This document shows, in pieces, positions 1 through 6,053 of a stretch of 6,844 nt of DNA. The number at the start of each line of letters is the position of its first letter. Position 1 is the first letter of the stretch. The DNA comes from Pseudomonadota bacterium (GTDB taxonomy: Bacteria; Pseudomonadota; Gammaproteobacteria; Burkholderiales; Rhodocyclaceae). A model generated the notes under the pieces. It was not told the origin of the DNA. It made no database searches and saw only the letters and a program-made list of their open reading frames with translations. A program made the translations under genes and the position numbers. Location: assembly GCA_009778425.1 (NCBI GenBank), contig WRJU01000152.1, positions 1 to 6,844 of the forward strand. The letters run 5' to 3'.

Positions 1-96
1 GATTTATTGTTCGTGCTCGGCCGCGTATTCAACCGCGCGGCGGGGCATGGGGATGTGTTGTGGAAAAAGAGGAAGAACGCGGGGGAAGCGCAGTAG
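1..96 (+). CDS. Probable 3' end of an unrecognised gene (left edge, partial)
   Basis: Frame 1 is open from the window edge to a TAG at 94-96 and gives 31 residues, starting DLLFVLGRVFNRAAGH and ending in a Lys/Arg-rich tail (LWKKRKNAGEAQ). Codon third positions are mostly G or C, as in the confirmed genes here. The stop lies two bases before the stop codon of the opposing hydrolase gene, which is how tightly packed convergent genes normally end. The hydrophobic start followed by a basic tail could be the cytoplasmic end of a membrane or membrane-associated protein, but that is a guess. I do not recognise the family from so short a piece, and a chance open frame cannot be excluded. Confidence 0.45.
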   Translation, partial: DLLFVLGRVFNRAAGHGDVLWKKRKNAGEAQ

Positions 97-98
97 CC

Positions 99-923
99 TC
101 ACAACCCCTGCGCGACAAGCCATTCATCAATCCGGGCTGCAACCGTTTCCCAGCCGTGTTCAAGCATCATCGCATGTCCCATGTTGAGGAAGATTTCCGG
201 GTGGGTTCCGTAGGCGTCTGCGGTCATTTGAACCTGGCCGGGGGAAATCAGGCGGTCGTGCTGAGCGCCAAGCACCAGCATCGGCGCCCTGTAGACGCGG
301 GAAGTGTCGGGCAGGCTGTAACAGGTCATGCCCCAGATCGCGCGAAGGGATTCGGGCTGAAACCGCTTCCAGTAGCGCCGAAGTTTTTCGACGGCAATCG
401 GCCGGTGGAAGAGTATCTGCTGCAAGCTGTCGGCGCTGGGCTCGCCGCCGCCCATGATCCGACTGAGGTCGGCGAGCAGTTGCGGGGCGGTAAATAACAG
501 GCCGAGCGCGGAATAGATCAAGCCCTGCGGCGGAACCGAGGCCATCAGCACGACGGCAGGGGCGGCGGTTCGTTCGAGATATTTCTGTATCACCATGCCG
601 CCCATCGAATGGCCGATCAGTATCGGGGGCGCGGGCAGGAGCGCGACGGCTTCGGCAACATCGGCCACGTAGTGATCAATGCTCAGATGGTCGAGATTGT
701 CACGGCCAGGGCTGTTGCCATGTCCGCCAAGCGATACCGCATATGCAGCCCATCCGCGTTGGGCGAACCAAGGCAGAAAGTACTCTTCCCAGCACCATGC
801 GCCAGCGTATGCGCCATGTACGAAAAGGAGCGGCATCCGATGCCTGTGCGCCGCATCCGGAAGATGGCTGATGATTTCGAGCGCACAATGAGAATCTGCA
901 CCGGGGTTGGCGGTTTTTTGCAT
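99..923 (-). CDS. Alpha/beta-hydrolase fold protein
   Basis: This 274-residue protein is a probable serine hydrolase of the alpha/beta-hydrolase fold; its substrate cannot be told from sequence. Visible elements are the N-terminal strand LEIISH, the oxyanion-hole strand LLFVHG (His36-Gly37), a second HG at 68-69 (GGHG), and the nucleophile elbow GHSMGG with Ser106. A cap-like helical segment spans about 135-205. The likely catalytic acid is Asp223 (GAQHD) and the catalytic His is His250 (NMGHAMMLEH). No signal peptide or membrane segment is seen, so it is probably cytoplasmic. The first ATG is preferred although no strong Shine-Dalgarno sequence precedes it: the LEIISH strand before Met30 belongs to the fold, and an in-frame stop lies 21 bp upstream. 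It follows cca on the same strand after 93 bp and could be co-transcribed or have its own promoter. Esterase, lipase-like or haloperoxidase-like activities are all possible. Confidence 0.9.
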   Translation of the reverse strand: MQKTANPGADSHCALEIISHLPDAAHRHRMPLLFVHGAYAGAWCWEEYFLPWFAQRGWAAYAVSLGGHGNSPGRDNLDHLSIDHYVADVAEAVALLPAPPILIGHSMGGMVIQKYLERTAAPAVVLMASVPPQGLIYSALGLLFTAPQLLADLSRIMGGGEPSADSLQQILFHRPIAVEKLRRYWKRFQPESLRAIWGMTCYSLPDTSRVYRAPMLVLGAQHDRLISPGQVQMTADAYGTHPEIFLNMGHAMMLEHGWETVAARIDEWLVAQGL

Positions 924-1016
924 TTTCGGTTTGTTACCGGGTTTTCATGAAAGAAATGATGCCGGATCAAAAAACAGAAGTCAGTATCAAGGCGGGAGCG
1001 GGGAAAGCTCAGAATA
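924..1016. other. Spacer between cca and the hydrolase gene
   Basis: These 93 bp separate the cca stop from the hydrolase start. The spacer is less GC-rich than the genes and contains runs of T and A on either strand. I see no convincing GC-rich stem followed by U residues, so no intrinsic terminator, and no -35/-10 pair with good spacing on the minus strand. Read-through from cca is therefore plausible. Confidence 0.4.
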
Positions 1017-2252
1017 TCAGGGAATATTTTTTTTCTCGTGACATGTGAAACGCTTGCGTACAGCATCAACCCGTGCAGCATGCAGACGGGCGGGAATTTG
1101 TCGGGTGTCCTCGACAGAGCGGGCAAGCGCGCCGGCATCCACGCCGAGGAAGGCTTCCAAGGCCATCCGCCAGGATTCGGCAGACGGCCAGGGCGCGGGC
1201 CAATGGCCGCCGCGCCCGAAATAATCGCAAGTGGCGGCATCCAGCAAGGCCAGGAAACGCTCCGGGCGGCGCGCGCAATCGCAACGTTCGAGCAAGCTGG
1301 TAATGGTGTTCGGGCGCATTTCGCCGATCAGCCCCAGATTGCCGTGTTCGCGGGCGAACAGCACGGCAAAATCGCGGCAACTGGCCGGGGCGCGCAAGCG
1401 TTCCGAGATTTGTCCGGCGAGCAGCGCGCTCCGGGCTTCGTGTCCGTAATGGTGCGGCAAAATATCGGCGGGAGTCTCTGCCTTGCCGAGATCGTGCAAT
1501 AGACAAGCCCAGCGGATTTCCAGACTGTGCCCGGCTGAAGCGGCGCAGTCGATGACCCGCATCGTGTGTTCGCCGGTGTCGAGTTCGGGGTGGAAGGCCG
1601 GGGGTTGCGGCACGCCAAACAGGCGGTCGAGTTCGGGGAGGATGCAAACGAGCGCGCCGCATTCGCGCAGGATATGAAACATCCGCGATGGGCGCTCTTC
1701 CATCAGCCCGCGCGAAAGTTCTTTCCACACCCGCTCGGGTGTGAGGTGGTCGAGTTCGCCGCTCTCGCTCATCGAGCGCATGAGCGAGAGCGTCTCCGGC
1801 GCAAGACTGAAATCCGGTAGACGGGCGGCAAAACGCGCTGTGCGCAGGACGCGCAAAGGGTCTTCGGTAAAAGCCGGGCCGACATGGCGCAGGACTTTGG
1901 CTTCGAGGTCGCCCGCGCCGCCGTAGGGGTCGATCAGCGCGCCGTCGGCTTCACGGGCGATGGCATTGATCGTGAGGTCCCGCCGCGAGAGATCTTCTTC
2001 CAGGGTGACATCGGGCGCGGTATGGCAGACAAACCCGGTATAACCGCGCCCGCTCTTGCGTTCGGTGCGCGCCAGCGCGTATTCCTCGCGCGTTTCCGGG
2101 TGCAGGAAGACGGGAAAATCCCGCCCCACGGGGCGAAAGCCGCGCGCGAGCATCGCCTCGGGCGTCTCCCCCACGACAACCCAATCCCGATCTTTGACCG
2201 GCAAGCCAAGCAAGGCATCCCGCACAGTGCCGCCGACCAGATACGCGCGCAT
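1017..2252 (-). CDS. cca: Multifunctional CCA tRNA nucleotidyltransferase with HD domain
   Basis: The enzyme adds or repairs the 3'-terminal CCA of tRNAs, using CTP and ATP without a nucleic-acid template. The 411 residues closely match the usual length of the bacterial multifunctional form. The class II head domain is intact: YLVGGTVRD (4-12) binds the nucleotide phosphates, and DRDW (21-24) gives the metal-binding Asp21 and Asp23. It is followed by RRDLTINAIA (90-99), GDLEAKVLRHVGPAFTEDPL (114-133) and the RVLRTARFAARL helix that helps select the base. The C-terminal half holds an HD phosphohydrolase domain with His229 and LLHDLGK (His253-Asp254). In characterised relatives this domain gives 2',3'-cyclic phosphodiesterase, 2'-nucleotidase and phosphatase activity. 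The gene starts 14 bp after the slt stop, so the two are probably co-transcribed. The last codons run through eight A residues and encode HEKKNIP, an unremarkable tail. Confidence 0.97.
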   Translation of the reverse strand: MRAYLVGGTVRDALLGLPVKDRDWVVVGETPEAMLARGFRPVGRDFPVFLHPETREEYALARTERKSGRGYTGFVCHTAPDVTLEEDLSRRDLTINAIAREADGALIDPYGGAGDLEAKVLRHVGPAFTEDPLRVLRTARFAARLPDFSLAPETLSLMRSMSESGELDHLTPERVWKELSRGLMEERPSRMFHILRECGALVCILPELDRLFGVPQPPAFHPELDTGEHTMRVIDCAASAGHSLEIRWACLLHDLGKAETPADILPHHYGHEARSALLAGQISERLRAPASCRDFAVLFAREHGNLGLIGEMRPNTITSLLERCDCARRPERFLALLDAATCDYFGRGGHWPAPWPSAESWRMALEAFLGVDAGALARSVEDTRQIPARLHAARVDAVRKRFTCHEKKNIP

Positions 2253-2266
2253 CCCGGCCCCGCTTT

Positions 2267-4504
2267 TCAGTCCGACATCTTCGGCAGGATCGTGCCGAGA
2301 CGCGCCTTGAGCGATTGCGGCTTGCCTTCAAGCAGGGCGGCGTAGATGGCGGTGTTGGCCATGACGTGCTTGACGTATTCGCGGGTTTCTTCAAAGGGGA
2401 TGGTCTCGGCGTAAACCGCGCCTTCCAGCGATTGGCCGCCGCGCCAGCGCCGCGCGCGGCCAGGACCGGCATTGTAACCGGCTGCGGCCAGCACATAATC
2501 TTCTTCGAGTTCGTCGAGAAGGATGCGCATGTAGCCGGTACCGATTTCCACGTTCGTTTCGGGGTCGCGCAACAGGCCGGGGTGATAGTACATGCCGAGT
2601 TGCCTGGCGACCCACTTGCCGGTTTTCGGCATGACCTGCATCAGCCCCTGTGCCCCGACAGGGGAACGGGCCGGAATGATGAAACGGCTTTCCTGCCGCA
2701 TCACACCGTAGACCCAGCTCAGATCGAGACGATTGGTGCGCGCGCGCGGTTCGATGAGTTCGCGGTACGGAGTGAGAAAGCGCAACTCCCAAGCCCCTGC
2801 CGGGTTGGCGAGTTCGGCGGAAGTAATGGCACGGTCGTAAAGATGGTTTTTCAGGGCCAATTGCGCCGCAGCAAGGCGAAAGGCTTCGTCGCGCCCACGC
2901 AGCGCCCAGTTCCATTCGCGGATGGCATCCATGCGCAAATCGACCCGGAAAAGAGCCATCGCGCGCTGAAAGCCCGGATGCTTGTCGACGCTCGGCCCGT
3001 TGACGGCTGCGGCTGCAACGCTTCCTCCTGCTCCGGCCTCGGCCTGTATCGCTTCGCCGTTGCCTTCCCCCCCGTTACCCTCTTCGGAGTTCTCGGCAGC
3101 ATCTGATTCAGCGTCAGCGTCACCACCTTCGGCAGACTCTTCCGCAGCGGTCTCTGCGGCTACGTCCGCAGTGGAAGCGGCAAGCGCCGTGTGCGCCGCG
3201 CGCGGATCGAACGGGTTCCCCAGTTCTTCATTGGCGAGAATGCCGTAAAAATTCGCCACGTTGGCGATGCGCCGAAATTCCTTTTCCGCTTCGCCCGTCC
3301 GCTTCAGCGCTTTCAAGGCGCGCGCGCGCCAGTAAATCCATTCCGGCAGGGAGCGTTCCTCGGCATTCAGCTTATCAATGGCCGCAAGCACCCCCGGCCA
3401 GTCACCGACGCGCAACGGTACGCGCACACGCCATGCGCGCTGGGTCACGCTCATCGAAACGTCACCGGCATTGCGGAACCAGGAAGCGGCTTCCGGGCTG
3501 TGATCCTGAGCCGCGTGCAGGGCCAGCACGCCCCAGGCATGGGCACGTTCCTCGGGAGCGAATTGGCCAGAGATGCGCTGAAAGCGGATATATGCGCCGG
3601 ACACGTCCGTGCGCGCCAGCCTTGTCAGCGCTGCCAGGGCTATTTCCCGCCCCGCACGGGTATTGGCAAAATTGGGCGACAAGCAGTCGAGAGGACGTGT
3701 CGGTTTACGACGAACGACCCGCTTGGAAGCCTTCCTGGAAGCTTTCCCAGAAGTCTTTCCGGAAGCCTTCACTGGAGCCTTCACGCTGTCTGCGGCATGG
3801 CAGTCGAGAAAGGATTTCGGGTTGCGACCGGCTTGCTCGAAAGCCCTCATGCTGTCTGTAGCAAGCCAGCCGAGAACCACCCGCGCCTGCCCCAGCGATT
3901 TGGTATCGACCCGGCGGCGGAAAAGCCGCCAGGCATCGCTGGTACTGACTTTCCCCTGACTGACTACCTCGCGCAGCACGGATGAGCAAGAAGAATGCGC
4001 GAAGGTCATGGAATCCCAGTTTCTGGCAACTTCGTCGAGGACTTTCCTGTCCCCGGTCATCAGCCGGGCATTCCATGCCTGGCAGCGCATTTCATTGTCC
4101 GGGTTTTGCAAACCCGGATAAATCTGGAGGAAATAAGACCAGTCCCCATCCCTTGCCATTCGGCGCAGCCAATCCGCGCGCAGGCGTTCCGCGAGCAATG
4201 TGCCGGCTTCATCCGAAATGAACTGGTTCAGTGCGCTCTCCTGCGGCATGGAAAACGTCTTCGACAGGCTGTCGGACAGCAGCCAGTAGCGGATATAACT
4301 GTCGAGCGGATGGCCGCTTGCCTGGCTGGCAAGGGTTTCGAGCTTGCCCCGGTCGCCAGCGCGCGCCGCGTCCCGCGCGGCGAGAAACCGTATCTCGGCT
4401 GCCGAGTAAGCGTCACTCGGCTGCGCGTGGGCAAAGGCGCAGAGGCATACCGAAGCAAGAGCCGCCGCAGAGCGGACGACAGCCTGGGCGATGGTTTTAT
4501 TCAT
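2267..4504 (-). CDS. slt: Soluble lytic murein transglycosylase (Slt70-type) with two unusual inserts
   Basis: This periplasmic enzyme cleaves the MurNAc-GlcNAc bond of peptidoglycan with formation of 1,6-anhydro-MurNAc. Residues 1-27 form a signal peptide with a signal peptidase I site after AHA (25-27); there is no good lipobox, so a soluble protein is expected. Residues about 30-580 are the helical superhelix (U and L domains). The C-terminal SLT domain runs from about 590 to 730, with the catalytic Glu605 in RQESRF, then GAQGLMQVMP (618-626), AGYNAGPGRARRW (675-687) and IPFEETREYVKHV (702-714). At 745 residues it is about 100 longer than E. coli Slt70. The excess lies in a basic repeat (241-270) and an acidic low-complexity stretch (about 437-503). 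The start has a plausible Shine-Dalgarno GGGGGAG ten bases upstream. cca follows 14 bp downstream. The MITE-like insertion lies 54 bp upstream of the start and may alter its promoter region. Confidence 0.96.
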   Translation of the reverse strand: MNKTIAQAVVRSAAALASVCLCAFAHAQPSDAYSAAEIRFLAARDAARAGDRGKLETLASQASGHPLDSYIRYWLLSDSLSKTFSMPQESALNQFISDEAGTLLAERLRADWLRRMARDGDWSYFLQIYPGLQNPDNEMRCQAWNARLMTGDRKVLDEVARNWDSMTFAHSSCSSVLREVVSQGKVSTSDAWRLFRRRVDTKSLGQARVVLGWLATDSMRAFEQAGRNPKSFLDCHAADSVKAPVKASGKTSGKASRKASKRVVRRKPTRPLDCLSPNFANTRAGREIALAALTRLARTDVSGAYIRFQRISGQFAPEERAHAWGVLALHAAQDHSPEAASWFRNAGDVSMSVTQRAWRVRVPLRVGDWPGVLAAIDKLNAEERSLPEWIYWRARALKALKRTGEAEKEFRRIANVANFYGILANEELGNPFDPRAAHTALAASTADVAAETAAEESAEGGDADAESDAAENSEEGNGGEGNGEAIQAEAGAGGSVAAAAVNGPSVDKHPGFQRAMALFRVDLRMDAIREWNWALRGRDEAFRLAAAQLALKNHLYDRAITSAELANPAGAWELRFLTPYRELIEPRARTNRLDLSWVYGVMRQESRFIIPARSPVGAQGLMQVMPKTGKWVARQLGMYYHPGLLRDPETNVEIGTGYMRILLDELEEDYVLAAAGYNAGPGRARRWRGGQSLEGAVYAETIPFEETREYVKHVMANTAIYAALLEGKPQSLKARLGTILPKMSD
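2996..3196 (-). other. Acidic low-complexity insert in Slt (residues 437-503)
   Basis: This stretch of slt encodes an Ala/Glu/Asp/Gly-rich segment with 15 acidic residues between 447 and 489 and no Lys or Arg from 436 to 507, including the pieces AAEESAEGGDADAESD and GNGGEGNGE. It begins just after NFYGILANEELGNPF, which resembles the conserved helix of the Slt superhelix, and ends before the helical stretch starting at KHPGFQRAM. It therefore looks like a disordered linker between structured helices rather than part of the catalytic domain. The reading frame is intact across it, including a run of seven C residues at 3067-3073. Confidence 0.8.
3725..3784 (-). repeat. Five tandem 12-bp repeats encoding x-K-(A/T)-(S/P) in Slt
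   Basis: Five degenerate 12-bp units lie end to end at 3725, 3737, 3749, 3761 and 3773; on the plus strand they read GGAAGCCTTCCT, GGAAGCTTTCCC, AGAAGTCTTTCC, GGAAGCCTTCAC and TGGAGCCTTCAC. In slt they encode VKAP, VKAS, GKTS, GKAS and RKAS (residues 241-260), followed by the basic run KRVVRRKPTR (261-270). The first unit contains the perfect odd palindrome GGAAG-C-CTTCC and the others are close to it, so the array is also a chain of small self-complementary sequences. Residues 241-270 contain 12 Lys or Arg and no acidic residue. Two LDC motifs flank the insert, with cysteines at 235 and 274. Confidence 0.85.
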
Positions 4505-4514
4505 CCGGCAAGAA

Positions 4515-4521
4515 CTCCCCC
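4515..4521 (-). promoter_or_regulatory. Probable ribosome binding site of slt
   Basis: On the minus strand GGGGGAG precedes the ATG at 4504 by ten bases. It is the only purine-rich Shine-Dalgarno-like stretch near this start, and the start is also supported by the signal peptide beginning directly at this Met. Confidence 0.55.
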
Positions 4522-4550
4522 TGAAAGATGTTGGGCAATTAAAATTGTGG

Positions 4551-4558
4551 AACCTTAC
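4551..4558. repeat. Target-site duplication, left copy (AACCTTAC)
   Basis: AACCTTAC immediately precedes the left terminal inverted repeat and is repeated exactly at 4711-4718, immediately after the right one. An exact 8-bp direct repeat abutting perfect inverted ends is the usual mark of a transposase-mediated insertion. Confidence 0.88.
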
Positions 4559-4578
4559 GGTAGTGTCTCAGTTTGAAT
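4559..4578 (+). repeat. Left terminal inverted repeat of the MITE-like element
   Basis: The sequence GGTAGTGTCTCAGTTTGAAT is the exact reverse complement of 4691-4710. Its GTCTCA (4565-4570) has a nearby inverted partner TGAGAC at 4582-4587, which is present only at this end. Confidence 0.92.
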
Positions 4579-4594
4579 ATTTGAGACGATTTTC

Positions 4595-4620
4595 TGTAGG
4601 GGGCGATGGCAATCGCCCCG
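4595..4620 (+). repeat. Inner repeat arm 1, containing a hairpin
   Basis: The core GGGGCGAT (4600-4607), loop GGCA, ATCGCCCC (4612-4619) forms a perfect 8-bp hairpin. The 26-bp arm is an inverted copy of 4656-4681 with four differences that fall in two paired positions of the stem. Confidence 0.85.
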
Positions 4621-4655
4621 TCGAACCGTTGGCGGATCGCGGATATTTACGATGG

Positions 4656-4681
4656 CGGGCGGATTGCCATCCGCCCCTACA
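4656..4681 (-). repeat. Inner repeat arm 2, containing a hairpin
   Basis: The core GGGCGGAT (4657-4664), loop TGCC, ATCCGCCC (4669-4676) forms a perfect 8-bp hairpin. Read on the minus strand it begins TGTAGGGG, like arm 1 on the plus strand. GTAGGGGCG-type hairpin repeats of this general look are familiar as dispersed intergenic repeats in several bacterial groups. Confidence 0.85.
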
Positions 4682-4690
4682 ACGCATGAA

Positions 4691-4710
4691 ATTCAAACTG
4701 AGACACTACC
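4691..4710 (-). repeat. Right terminal inverted repeat of the MITE-like element
   Basis: The sequence ATTCAAACTGAGACACTACC is the exact reverse complement of the left end at 4559-4578. The match stops abruptly at 20 bp, and the next base inward differs between the ends. Confidence 0.92.
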
Positions 4711-4718
4711 AACCTTAC
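4711..4718. repeat. Target-site duplication, right copy (AACCTTAC)
   Basis: This is the exact second copy of 4551-4558. It forms the left half of a small palindrome, ACCTTA-CCA-TAAGGT (4712-4726), which would have been the original target. Confidence 0.88.
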
Positions 4719-4725
4719 CATAAGG

Positions 4726-4754
4726 TACAGATATTCGCCGGGGACGGTTAGAAT
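4726..4754 (+). promoter_or_regulatory. Candidate sigma-70 promoter of lolC
   Basis: TAGAAT at 4749-4754 matches five of six bases of the -10 consensus and lies 36 bp before the lolC start. The best-spaced -35 candidate, TACAGA at 4726-4731 (17-bp spacing), is weak, with three of six matches. A seven-T run follows at 4758-4764. The candidate lies wholly on the lolC side of the MITE-like insertion, so that insertion would leave it intact but replace what lies upstream. Confidence 0.3.
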
Positions 4755-4790
4755 TCGTTTTTTTGTCTTGTCTCCCGGGAAACCTCCCCG

Positions 4791-6053
4791 ATGTTCTATG
4801 AGCTTTTCGTCGGCCTGCGCTATACCCGATCACGCAGGCGTGCCCAAGGGCGTAACCGTCTTGTTTCCTTCATTTCGTTCGTATCCATCCTCGGTATCGC
4901 CTTGGGCGTCACGACCCTCATTGTCGTACTTTCGGTGATGAACGGTTTTCAGGAAGAACTGCGCGACCGCACCCTGGGCGTGGCTTCGCATATCGAAGTG
5001 GAATCGGTCGAAGGCAATGGCCGCGTACTGAATTGGCAACAAGTCATCGAAGATGCCCGCCAACACTCCGAAGTCACGGCAGCGGCTCCCTACATAAGCG
5101 AACAGGGGATGTTGACGCTCGGCGAGACCGCGCGCGGCGCACAGATACGGGGCATCCTCCCCGAGCCGGAAAGTACAGTGGCAAACTTTGATAAATACAT
5201 GCGGGTAGGCTCGCTCGACGCCTTGCAGCCCGGAAATTTCGGCATCATCCTCGGACGCGACCTGGCCCGCGCCCTGGGCGCGGGGCCGGGCAGCAAACTG
5301 ACCCTGATCTCGCCGCAAGGCATGGTGACGCCGGCGGCAGTCATGCCGCGTATGCGCCAGTTCGAGGTTGTCGGTATTTTTGATGCGGGGATGATCCAGT
5401 ACGACTCCACCCTCGCGCTCATCCACCTGGCCGATGCCCAGGCGCTCTACCGCATGGGGGATGCCGTCAGCGGAGTGCGGTTGCGGCTCAAAGACCTCTT
5501 TGCCGCGCCCTCTGTGTCGCGCGAACTGGCCGAGATCATCACCACACCGGACTTGGCGCTGCGCGACTGGACGCACATCCATGCCGCCTTCTTCCGTGCC
5601 GTGGCGCTGGAAAAAACCATGATGACCCTCTTCCTGTTCCTGATCGTAGGTGTCGCGGCCTTCAACGTCGTCGCCAGCCTCACCATGACCGTACAGGAAA
5701 AGGCCGCCGACATTGCCATCCTGCGCACCCTTGGCGCCTCGCCCATCTCGATCATGACGGTTTTCATCATCCAGGGTTCCATCATCGGTGTAGTCGGGCT
5801 GCTGGCGGGGCTGGCGGGCGGATTGGGCATCGCTTTCAATCTCGATGTCGTCATTCCGGCGCTTGAACATCTTTTCGGCACGACGCTCTGGGACAAAAAC
5901 ATTTACTTCATCAGCGAACTGCCCTCGAAAGTGCTGGCGGGCGACGTTGCCACCATCCTGACCGTCTCTTTCCTTTTGACATTGATTGCCGCGATTTACC
6001 CGAGTTGGCGGGCATCCTGCGTGAGACCGGCGGAGGCGCTGCGTTATGAATGA
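4791..6053 (+). CDS. lolC: Lipoprotein-releasing ABC transporter permease (LolC/LolE family)
   Basis: This inner-membrane subunit of the Lol system extracts mature outer-membrane lipoproteins from the inner membrane and passes them to periplasmic LolA, powered by LolD. The 420 residues have the MacB/FtsX-type layout: a cytoplasmic N-terminus (FVGLRYTRSRRR), TM1 about 27-49 followed by VMNGFQEELRDR, and a large periplasmic domain about 52-275. Three more membrane segments follow (about 277-298, 320-350 and 384-403), then the ending YPSWRASCVRPAEALRYE. The loop after TM2, VQEKAADIAILRTLGAS (301-317), is the expected coupling helix contacting LolD. The segment around TPAAVMPRMRQFEVVG (180-195) falls where the LolA-binding Hook of E. 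coli LolC lies. lolD overlaps its stop codon, and no lolE is seen between lolD and bioA. It may therefore work as a homodimer like LolF permeases, or pair with a LolE encoded elsewhere. The Shine-Dalgarno is weak (GGGA, ten bases upstream). Confidence 0.95.
   Translation: MFYELFVGLRYTRSRRRAQGRNRLVSFISFVSILGIALGVTTLIVVLSVMNGFQEELRDRTLGVASHIEVESVEGNGRVLNWQQVIEDARQHSEVTAAAPYISEQGMLTLGETARGAQIRGILPEPESTVANFDKYMRVGSLDALQPGNFGIILGRDLARALGAGPGSKLTLISPQGMVTPAAVMPRMRQFEVVGIFDAGMIQYDSTLALIHLADAQALYRMGDAVSGVRLRLKDLFAAPSVSRELAEIITTPDLALRDWTHIHAAFFRAVALEKTMMTLFLFLIVGVAAFNVVASLTMTVQEKAADIAILRTLGASPISIMTVFIIQGSIIGVVGLLAGLAGGLGIAFNLDVVIPALEHLFGTTLWDKNIYFISELPSKVLAGDVATILTVSFLLTLIAAIYPSWRASCVRPAEALRYE
6032..6036 (+). 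promoter_or_regulatory. Ribosome binding site of lolD inside lolC
   Basis: GGAGG lies nine bases before the lolD ATG, within the final codons of lolC. It fixes the lolD start and shows that lolD can initiate on its own within the shared message. Confidence 0.75.

Larger units (their letters stand above)
4559..4710. mobile_element. 152-bp MITE-like non-autonomous element
   Basis: The element is bounded by perfect 20-bp terminal inverted repeats and flanked by an exact 8-bp duplication. In order it holds the left end (20 bp), 16 bp, an inner repeat arm (4595-4620), 35 bp, the inverted inner arm (4656-4681, 22 of 26 identical), 9 bp and the right end (20 bp). It has no room for a transposase and no coding frame, so it would have to move with a transposase supplied in trans. 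Ends beginning GG and an 8-bp duplication occur in IS families such as IS1595 and IS1, but I cannot assign a parent from sequence alone. It occupies the divergent intergenic region between slt and lolC; without it and one target copy the region would be 126 bp. Confidence 0.88.

Noticed and set aside
834..923. Later start of the hydrolase at Met30, which has an AGG six bases upstream
   Set aside because: The preceding LEIISHLP strand looks like the genuine first strand of the fold, so the longer form is preferred.
1027..1034. Run of eight A residues near the end of cca as a possible slippage or frameshift site
   Set aside because: Slippage here would alter only the last few residues after the complete HD domain, and both alternative frames end shortly after, so no functional product is gained.
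3067..3073. Run of seven C (G on the coding strand) in slt as a phase-variation tract
   Set aside because: Seven bases is short for known phase-variable tracts, the frame is intact, and the tract lies in a Gly/Glu low-complexity region where such runs arise from codon use.
2315..3985. Long plus-strand open frames (263 and 264 codons) opposite slt
   Set aside because: They lie wholly within slt, which has intact catalytic motifs and a signal peptide. The antisense products show no domain and are side effects of high GC.
4439..4504. Lipoprotein signal in Slt, because of cysteines at 20 and 22
   Set aside because: The residues before each cysteine (V and L) do not fit the lipobox, while AHA at 25-27 is a standard signal peptidase I site.
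4582..4700. Possible intrinsic terminator formed by the hairpins of the intergenic element
   Set aside because: Neither stem is followed by a U-rich run on either strand, and the location between divergent genes does not call for a terminator.
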